DNA of 5,130 bases from an uncultured archaeon (GTDB taxonomy: Archaea; Halobacteriota; Methanosarcinia; Methanotrichales; Methanotrichaceae), in assembly GCA_902385025.1 (NCBI GenBank), contig CABMDX010000272.1, forward strand, positions 1 through 5,130. The letters are read 5' to 3'. The position numbers and the translations under genes are program-made. The notes beneath the pieces are model-generated. The model searched no databases, was not told where the DNA came from, and was given only the letters and a program-made list of their open reading frames with translations. Below are positions 1-5,130 of the stretch, piece by piece (position 1 is the stretch's first letter; each line of letters opens with the position of its first letter).

Positions 1-1
1 C

Positions 2-1300
2 GGCATCTACGATGGACAGATTCGGGAAGATCTTCTGTCAATGGTCCAGCACAAGAGAAAGGTGAAGAGTTCTCACGGAAGCCTCATTTTTTACCCGAGA
101 AAGGCAGTCCGCAAACCTCCTGAGGTCAAAGGGCTCTCTTCGGAGATTCTGAAAATCTCGCAGAATACTGCCTACATCCAGTTTCAGAGCAAGTTCTTCC
201 TTAAGCTGTACAGGCGACTGGGGGAAGAAGCAGACAATGAGCTTGAAGTCGTCAGGTTCCTGAACGAGCATGGCTTTGCCAACATTCCGGCCTTTGAGGG
301 AGGCATAGAGTACAGGCAGCCCAAATCCGAGCCCATGTCCATCGGCTTGCTCCAGGCCTATGTACAGAGCGAGAGCGATGCCTGGACCTACACACTGGAC
401 GAAGCGGGGAGATTTTTTGAGCGCGTACTGTCCAGAAAAGAGGAAGCCGGAGCTCTTCCCGTTCCCCCGGAATCCCTTCTTAACACCGATCTGGAGTCCA
501 TTCCGCCCCTGGTTCGGGAGTTGCTGGGAGGAGTTCATCTGGAGATGGCCCAGCTTCTGGGGAGGCGGACCGCGGAGATGCACAAAATACTGGCATCGTC
601 GCAGGAGGCCAATTTCTCACCCATCTCCTTTACTGCCATACATCAAAGGTCGCTATTCCAGTCCATGAGGATCTCCGCAACCAGGACGCTCCAATCCCTG
701 AACCGGCTCATGAAGAGGCTCCCCGAGGACACCCAGAGGGATGCTTCGGCTATCCTTGCAGCTGAGAAAGATATTTTGAGCTTGCTGAGAAAAGTTATGG
801 AGAGAAAGCTATCTGGTACGAGAATAAGGATTCACGGGGATTACCACCTGGCTCAGCTTCTATACACAGGCAAGGATTTCTTCCTCTTCGGATTTGAAGG
901 TGGCCCGGAGAACACAATGGAAGAGCGGAAGTTAAAGCGCTCGCCGCTCCTCGACCTGGCGAGCATGATGGTCTCCTTTTACTCAGCGGCCCACAGCGCC
1001 CTGAATAAGCATGCATCGATGCGCAAAGAGGATCTTCCCCTGCTAGAGCCTTGGGAGGAGCTCTGGTTCAGGTACGTGAGCGGCCTTTTCCTCAGCTCCT
1101 ACCTGAAGACAGCAGGAAATGCGCAATTCTTGCCCTCAGACCTGGCCGAGATTAAAATGCTGCTCTATGTATTTCTTTTAGACAGAGCGATACACGAGCT
1201 TGGCAACAATCTCGACAATCCCGAATCTATAAGCACTCATATCAAAGGCATTCTCTCCCTTCTGAAATCCACAGAAAGGGAGAAGGCATCCATGGAATAG
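2..1300 (+). CDS. Maltokinase domain, C-terminal part of a probable trehalose synthase (TreS)-maltokinase fusion; 5' end outside window
   Basis: Maltokinase phosphorylates maltose with ATP to give maltose-1-phosphate, the donor for GlgE glucan synthesis; it is often fused behind TreS. The frame is open to the left edge (432 residues visible). The ATG at 41 is internal: the codons before it (2-40) already read as the family's N-cap helix, and the early cap region with its usual RWF-type motif is missing, so the protein starts outside the window. Seen: the ATP-site lysine in FLKLYRRL (codon 203-205), the following ELEVVRFL glutamate (245-247), the QAYVQSESDAWTYTLDE segment, the catalytic-loop HGDYHLAQ (Asp codon 839-841), ERKLKRSPLLDLASM, and the closing HELGNNLDNP region. 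Odd: the usual metal-binding DFEGEP motif reads GFEGGP (Gly codon 890-892), so kinase activity is doubtful. Family assignment is strong. Fusion to TreS is inferred from family habit; a stand-alone maltokinase is the alternative. Confidence 0.88.
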   Translation, partial: GIYDGQIREDLLSMVQHKRKVKSSHGSLIFYPRKAVRKPPEVKGLSSEILKISQNTAYIQFQSKFFLKLYRRLGEEADNELEVVRFLNEHGFANIPAFEGGIEYRQPKSEPMSIGLLQAYVQSESDAWTYTLDEAGRFFERVLSRKEEAGALPVPPESLLNTDLESIPPLVRELLGGVHLEMAQLLGRRTAEMHKILASSQEANFSPISFTAIHQRSLFQSMRISATRTLQSLNRLMKRLPEDTQRDASAILAAEKDILSLLRKVMERKLSGTRIRIHGDYHLAQLLYTGKDFFLFGFEGGPENTMEERKLKRSPLLDLASMMVSFYSAAHSALNKHASMRKEDLPLLEPWEELWFRYVSGLFLSSYLKTAGNAQFLPSDLAEIKMLLYVFLLDRAIHELGNNLDNPESISTHIKGILSLLKSTEREKASME

Positions 1301-1309
1301 AGAAGTGAT

Positions 1310-1339
1310 AAATGCAGCAAACGCATTTGCACGGTTTTT
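1310..1339 (+). terminator. Weak hairpin(s) followed by T5 between the maltokinase gene and treZ
   Basis: Just after the maltokinase stop, two mutually exclusive stems can form: AAATGC (1310-1315) with GCATTT (1323-1328), 6 bp with a 7-nt loop; or GCAAA (1317-1321) with TTTGC (1326-1330), 5 bp with a 4-nt loop. A run of five T lies at 1335-1339. Both stems are short and not GC-rich, and the T run is separated from the second stem by ACGG. At best this is a weak or partial terminator/attenuator; chance is a real alternative. I see no convincing promoter in the rest of the 96-bp gap (1301-1396). Confidence 0.22.
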
Positions 1340-1384
1340 CAATAGACATTTGAGATTAACAGGAATATCTGGGAAACGTCTGTT

Positions 1385-1389
1385 AGGAG
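1385..1389 (+). promoter_or_regulatory. Ribosome binding site of treZ
   Basis: AGGAG lies 7 nt before the ATG at 1397, an ideal Shine-Dalgarno spacing. A second AGGAG (1392-1396) abuts the ATG and is too close to serve it. The site supports ATG 1397 as the start. Confidence 0.75.
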
Positions 1390-1396
1390 CTAGGAG

Positions 1397-3199
1397 ATGG
1401 AGATCGGTGCCAGATACAGCGGAGAAGGAAAGTGCCGGGTCACCGTGTGGGCACCTTTTTCCAAGGATGTAGCCCTCTGCATCGTCGGGCCAGAAAGTAG
1501 GGAGATTCAAGGGGTAGTAGATTCCATGGGTTACTGGCTCTTTGAGGTCGAGGATCTTTTCCCTGGTGCAACCTATCTCTTTCGGCTGGACAATGGCACA
1601 CTGAGACCGGATCCTGCATCCCACTTTCAGCCCAAGGGTGTGCACGGTCCCTCTCAGGTGGTGGACCGTACCTTTCCCTGGAGCGACACTGGTTGGTCGG
1701 GCGTGCCCATGGAGGAGATGATCGTTTATGAGTTGCACGTTGGAACCTTCACGGAGGAAAGTAGCTTCGAGGCAGTCATTCCCAGGCTGAATGATCTGTA
1801 CGATCTGGGCATCACAGCCCTTGAGATCATGCCTGTTGGGCAGTTTCCGGGAGAGAGAAACTGGGGCTATGACGGAACTTATCTCTTTGCAGTGCAGAAT
1901 TCCTATGGCGGACCGCAGGGCTTGAAGAGGCTGGTTGACGCCTGCCATGGACAGGGCCTGGCCGTGATCCTTGATGTGGTCTACAACCATCTGGGTCCGG
2001 AGGGAAATTACCTGCGTGAATTCGGTCCCTACTTCACAGATAAGTACAGCACTCCCTGGGGAAGCGCCCTCAACTTCGATGATGCCTATAGCGATGAAGT
2101 GAGGAACTTCTTCATCGAGAACGCTCTTTACTGGTTCAGGGACTTCCATGTTGACGCGCTTCGTCTGGACGCGGTTCACGCTATCCACGACATGAGCGCC
2201 AGACCCTTCTTGCAGGAGTTGTCGGAAAGAGTGGCGGATTTCTCGACCAGGGAAAGAAAGTTCTACCTCATTGCTGAGAGCGATCAAAACGACGTCCGGA
2301 TCGTAAATCCTTCGGATAAAGGGGGACACGGGATCGATGCTCAATGGTGCGATGACCTGCACCACGCGATCCATGCGCTGCTCACGGGAGAGCGTAGCGG
2401 CTACTACCAGGACTTCGGAAAGGTCGAAGATCTGGCGAAGGCTCTTCAGGAGGGTTTTGTTTACTCATGGATCTACTCGAAGTACAGGAAAAGGCGCCAC
2501 GGAAGCTCATCTCTGGCCATTCCCGGCAGCAAATTCGTCGTCTTCTCCCAGAACCACGATCAAGTGGGAAACCGAAGCCTGGGAGACCGACTACCCAGGC
2601 TCGTCTCCTTCGAGGCCCTGAAGCTCGCAGCGGGTGCGGTTATCCTTTCACCCTATATCCCTCTGCTTTTCATGGGCGAGGAGTACGCCGAAGAGTCTCC
2701 TTTTCTCTACTTTGTGAGCCATTCCGATCCAAAGCTAGTGAGAGCCACAAGAGAAGGCAGACGACTGGAGTTCAAGACTTCCGATGTGCCTCCCGATCCG
2801 CAAGACCCAGAGACATTTCATAGGTCCAGGATCTCCTGGCAGAAACGACATGTTGGTAGGCACAGGGTAATGCTCGAATTCTACCAGCAGCTTATCCGTC
2901 TTAGAAAGGAGACTCCGGCTCTCTGCCACCTCCGCAAGGATTGCCTGGAGGTTTTCACCAAGGGTGGCCTCATCTTCCTCAGACGATGGGACAGCTCGAG
3001 CACCGTGCTCTGCATCATGAACTTCGGCAAGACACCGGTAGACTTCAGATTTGACTTCGGGAAAAAAGAATGGAAAAAAGTCATCGACTCGGCAGAAGCC
3101 TGCTGGATGGGGCCAGGGACCTCAATGCCCGTACTGATCAAACAAACCGAAAAATTTCAAATAAAACCTCAGGGCTTTGTTATGTATGAAGAGGTATAG
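1397..3199 (+). CDS. treZ: Malto-oligosyltrehalose trehalohydrolase (TreZ), GH13
   Basis: Hydrolyses the alpha-1,4 bond next to the trehalose end of maltooligosyl-trehalose, releasing free trehalose; it is the second step of the TreY-TreZ pathway, presumably in the cytoplasm (no signal peptide seen). It has 600 residues, normal for the family. Residues 1-95 form the N-terminal beta-sandwich domain (start MEIGARYSGEGKCRVTVWAP, then GVHGPSQVVD at 81-90). The (beta/alpha)8 barrel follows: YELHVGTFTE (111-120), LDVVYNHLGPEGNYL (192-206), nucleophile Asp258 in LRLDAVHAI, acid/base Glu294 in LIAESDQND, and stabiliser Asp388 in NHDQVGNR. The TreZ-typical AQWCDDLHHAIH (315-326) and LLTGERSGYY (328-337) separate it from GlgB and GlgX. 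The C-terminal beta domain ends in GFVMYEEV. All catalytic residues are present and the frame is intact. It lies 96 bp after the maltokinase gene and 2 bp before the GH57 gene. Confidence 0.97.
   Translation: MEIGARYSGEGKCRVTVWAPFSKDVALCIVGPESREIQGVVDSMGYWLFEVEDLFPGATYLFRLDNGTLRPDPASHFQPKGVHGPSQVVDRTFPWSDTGWSGVPMEEMIVYELHVGTFTEESSFEAVIPRLNDLYDLGITALEIMPVGQFPGERNWGYDGTYLFAVQNSYGGPQGLKRLVDACHGQGLAVILDVVYNHLGPEGNYLREFGPYFTDKYSTPWGSALNFDDAYSDEVRNFFIENALYWFRDFHVDALRLDAVHAIHDMSARPFLQELSERVADFSTRERKFYLIAESDQNDVRIVNPSDKGGHGIDAQWCDDLHHAIHALLTGERSGYYQDFGKVEDLAKALQEGFVYSWIYSKYRKRRHGSSSLAIPGSKFVVFSQNHDQVGNRSLGDRLPRLVSFEALKLAAGAVILSPYIPLLFMGEEYAEESPFLYFVSHSDPKLVRATREGRRLEFKTSDVPPDPQDPETFHRSRISWQKRHVGRHRVMLEFYQQLIRLRKETPALCHLRKDCLEVFTKGGLIFLRRWDSSSTVLCIMNFGKTPVDFRFDFGKKEWKKVIDSAEACWMGPGTSMPVLIKQTEKFQIKPQGFVMYEEV
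3190..3195 (+). promoter_or_regulatory. Ribosome binding site deciding the TTG start of the GH57 gene
   Basis: AGAGGT lies 6 nt before TTG 3202 and sits inside the last codons of treZ. An in-frame stop (TGA, 3187-3189) just upstream rules out an earlier ATG, GTG or TTG start in this frame. The conserved GH57 N-terminus begins immediately after the TTG. Together these fix TTG 3202 as the start and suggest translational coupling to treZ. Confidence 0.7.
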
Positions 3200-3201
3200 A
3201 G

Positions 3202-5130
3202 TTGACCCGCTACGTCTGCATCCACGGCCATTTTTATCAGCCGCCAAGGGAAAACCCGTGGCTGGAGGAGATTGAGCTTCAGGATTCGGCCTATCCGTAC
3301 CACGACTGGAATGTTCGGGTGACTTCTGAGTGCTACGCCCCCAATGCCGCGGCGCGCATACTCGGTCCGGATCGAAAGATCATCGATATTGTCAATAACT
3401 ATAAAAAAATCAGCTACGATTTGGGCCCCACCCTTCTCTCCTGGATGGAGGCGAAAGAGCCGGAAACGCTTCAGGCCATTGTAGAGGCTGGCAGAGGGGC
3501 TGCAGACAGGTTCTCCGGCCATACTCCAGCCATGGCCCAGGCCTACAACCACATGATTCTGCCCCTCTCCAACATCAGGGATCGCCGCACGCAGGTGATC
3601 TGGGGGATGAGGGAGTTCGAGCATCGCCTAGGAAGGAAGCCGGAAGGAATGTGGCTCCCAGAAACTGCGGTGGACAAGATCAGCCTGGACATCCTGGCCG
3701 AGCAGGGAATGAAGTTTGTTATCCTGGCACCGCATCAGATTGCCAGATATCGAAAGATCGGAGAAGAGGAATGGAAGGATGCGGCCGCCGGGCTGGATGT
3801 AAGACATCCATATCTTTGCCAGCTCGAATCGGACCGGAAGATCGCCATCTTTGTCTACGATGGCCAGATTGCCAAGGATGTGGCCTTCGCCAAGCTTCTT
3901 GAAAATGGAGAGGCATTCGCCAACCGTCTGATCGCGGCCTTCTCCGGAGATGAGACCCAGCTGGTCAACATCGCCACTGACGGAGAGACCTACGGCCACC
4001 ACCACTCAGGCGGTGACATGGCTCTCGCCTATTGTCTGTATCATCTGCAGGCCAAAAACCTGGCCAGAATAACTGTCTACGGAGAGTATCTGGAGAAACA
4101 TCCTCCAACCTTAGAGGCCGAGATAGCTGAGAATACATCCTGGAGCTGCCCCCACGGCATCGAGCGCTGGAAGAGTGATTGCGGTTGCAATTCTGGGTCT
4201 CACCCAGGCTGGAACCAGGCATGGAGGGCACCGCTTCGCTCTGCCATGGACTGGCTCAGGGATGCGCTTGTGCCCATCTATGAGAAAGAGGCTGCATTAT
4301 ATCTCAAGGATCCGTGGAAAGCCAGAGACGACTATATCGAAGTCGTGCTGGACAGGTCCCCGGAGAATGTGTTGAGGTTCATGGTCAAGCACGCCGCCAG
4401 AGAGCCCTCCGACGCGGAGCTGGTGAAGGCTCTCAAGCTGCTGGAGATGCAGAGGCATGCAATGCTCATGTACTCGAGCGATGGCTGGTTCTTCGACGAG
4501 ATCTCGGGAATCGAGACCACCCAGGTCCTAAAGTACGCAGCACGTGCCATACAGCTCGCCCGAGAGGTGAACGGCATAGACCTGGAGCCTGAGTACATGA
4601 AGCGGCTCTCACGGGCCAGGAGCAACATATTGGAGTTCGAGAACTGGGAGAAGATTTTCGGGATTTTTGTGAAGCCTTCCGCTTTGGATCTTCAGAGGGT
4701 GGCGGTTCATTATGCAATGTCCTCCCTATTTGGCGAATACTCTGAGAAAGCAAAGGTGTTCTGCTATACCGTGAAGAGGGACGCATACAATCTTGAAAAA
4801 GCAGGAGAGGAGAAGCTCGCTGTGGGCAAGGTCCGGGTTCGCTCCGAGGTGACGTGGGAGGAAGAGACCTTCAGCTTTGCGGTTCTCCATTTCGGAGGCC
4901 ATAACCTGACCGGCGGTGCCCACAGATACAGAGGAGATGAGGAGTTTCATGCCATGGAGAAGGAGATTAAAGAATCGTTCGCCAGGAGGGATATTCCGGA
5001 GGTTATTCGCCTCATGGACTGGCATTTCGGTGCCCACAACTATACCATCTGGCACCTGTTCAGGGATGAGCAGAGAAAGATTCTGAATCAGATCCTGGAA
5101 CGGGACCTTAGAGAGGTCGATGCCTCTTTC
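3202..5130 (+). CDS. Glycoside hydrolase family 57 protein with DUF3536-type C-terminal region; 3' end outside window
   Basis: Probable retaining alpha-glucan hydrolase or transferase; its exact substrate is not known to me. The frame runs from TTG 3202 to the right edge without a stop, giving 643 residues; family members are usually longer (about 800), so the C-terminus is missing. GH57 catalytic domain: motif 1 HGHFYQPPRENPW (8-20), ECYAPNAAARI (43-53), nucleophile Glu154 in GMWLPETAV, acid/base Asp260 in IATDGETYGHHH. A Cys/His-rich stretch follows (WSCPHGIERW 314-323, then DCGCN 326-330). The later part, with GWFFDEISGIETTQVLKYAA (428-447) and KYAARAIQLA, matches the DUF3536 region. No signal peptide is seen, so it is presumably cytoplasmic. 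It starts 2 bp after treZ and is almost certainly co-transcribed with it, which points to a role on glycogen-like glucan or maltooligosaccharides feeding trehalose metabolism. Family is clear; function within the family is inference. Confidence 0.92.
   Translation, partial: MTRYVCIHGHFYQPPRENPWLEEIELQDSAYPYHDWNVRVTSECYAPNAAARILGPDRKIIDIVNNYKKISYDLGPTLLSWMEAKEPETLQAIVEAGRGAADRFSGHTPAMAQAYNHMILPLSNIRDRRTQVIWGMREFEHRLGRKPEGMWLPETAVDKISLDILAEQGMKFVILAPHQIARYRKIGEEEWKDAAAGLDVRHPYLCQLESDRKIAIFVYDGQIAKDVAFAKLLENGEAFANRLIAAFSGDETQLVNIATDGETYGHHHSGGDMALAYCLYHLQAKNLARITVYGEYLEKHPPTLEAEIAENTSWSCPHGIERWKSDCGCNSGSHPGWNQAWRAPLRSAMDWLRDALVPIYEKEAALYLKDPWKARDDYIEVVLDRSPENVLRFMVKHAAREPSDAELVKALKLLEMQRHAMLMYSSDGWFFDEISGIETTQVLKYAARAIQLAREVNGIDLEPEYMKRLSRARSNILEFENWEKIFGIFVKPSALDLQRVAVHYAMSSLFGEYSEKAKVFCYTVKRDAYNLEKAGEEKLAVGKVRVRSEVTWEEETFSFAVLHFGGHNLTGGAHRYRGDEEFHAMEKEIKESFARRDIPEVIRLMDWHFGAHNYTIWHLFRDEQRKILNQILERDLREVDASF

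Noticed and set aside
41..43. ATG at 41 as the true start of the maltokinase gene
   Set aside because: The frame is open to the window edge, the preceding codons fit the family, no Shine-Dalgarno site lies at the right distance, and the early N-cap of the domain would be missing.
38..583. A 181-codon minus-strand reading frame opposite the maltokinase gene
   Set aside because: Shadow of the maltokinase domain; no recognisable motifs.
1341..1384. Possible promoter before treZ (for example TTGAGA at 1350-1355)
   Set aside because: No matching -10 box at a proper distance and no clear archaeal TATA/BRE element; not better than chance in AT-rich sequence.
1178..2374. A 398-codon minus-strand reading frame opposite treZ
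   Set aside because: It lies antisense to the clearly real treZ and the end of the maltokinase gene, its product resembles no family I know, and such frames arise from the codon bias of the + strand genes.
3169..4005. Minus-strand frames of 125-151 codons opposite the GH57 gene
   Set aside because: They are antisense to a frame with conserved GH57 motifs over its whole length; shadows.

Overview
The window is a stretch of an alpha-glucan/trehalose gene cluster, all on the + strand and almost fully coding. Three genes are visible. The first is the C-terminal part of a maltokinase, most likely the tail of a TreS-maltokinase fusion (trehalose synthase), cut by the left edge. The second is a complete treZ (malto-oligosyltrehalose trehalohydrolase). 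The third is a glycoside hydrolase family 57 protein of the DUF3536-associated type, which starts with TTG and is cut by the right edge.

Layout: 2-1300 is the maltokinase end. 1301-1396 is the only real intergenic gap (96 bp, AT-richer, with a weak hairpin followed by a short T run). 1397-3199 is treZ. It is followed after only 2 bp by the GH57 gene (3202 to the right edge), whose ribosome binding site lies inside the last codons of treZ. I see no RNA genes, mobile elements, repeat arrays or CRISPR. The long minus-strand reading frames are shadows of the + strand genes.

How the genes fit together (known families plus inference): TreS interconverts trehalose and maltose. Maltokinase makes maltose-1-phosphate, which GlgE uses to extend alpha-glucan. 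TreZ releases trehalose from glucan ends that TreY has converted to a trehalosyl form. GH57 enzymes cleave or transfer alpha-glucans. The cluster therefore looks built to move glucose between trehalose and a glycogen-like polymer. treY, glgE, glgB or malQ would be expected just outside the window.

Organism: this cannot be fixed from the sequence. GC is moderate (a little over 50% by eye), Shine-Dalgarno sites are good, a TTG start is used, and arginine is more often AGA/AGG than CGN in the GH57 gene. That would suit a methanogenic archaeon of the Methanothrix/Methanosarcinales kind or an anaerobic deltaproteobacterium-like (Desulfobacterota) bacterium. I lean weakly to one of these two groups.

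The most notable point is in the maltokinase. The aspartate expected in its metal-binding DFEGEP-type motif is a glycine (GFEGGP), and two other active-site motifs also depart from the family pattern, while the rest of the kinase fold is well kept and the frame is intact. This may be a pseudokinase or altered-kinase version of the TreS-maltokinase fusion.
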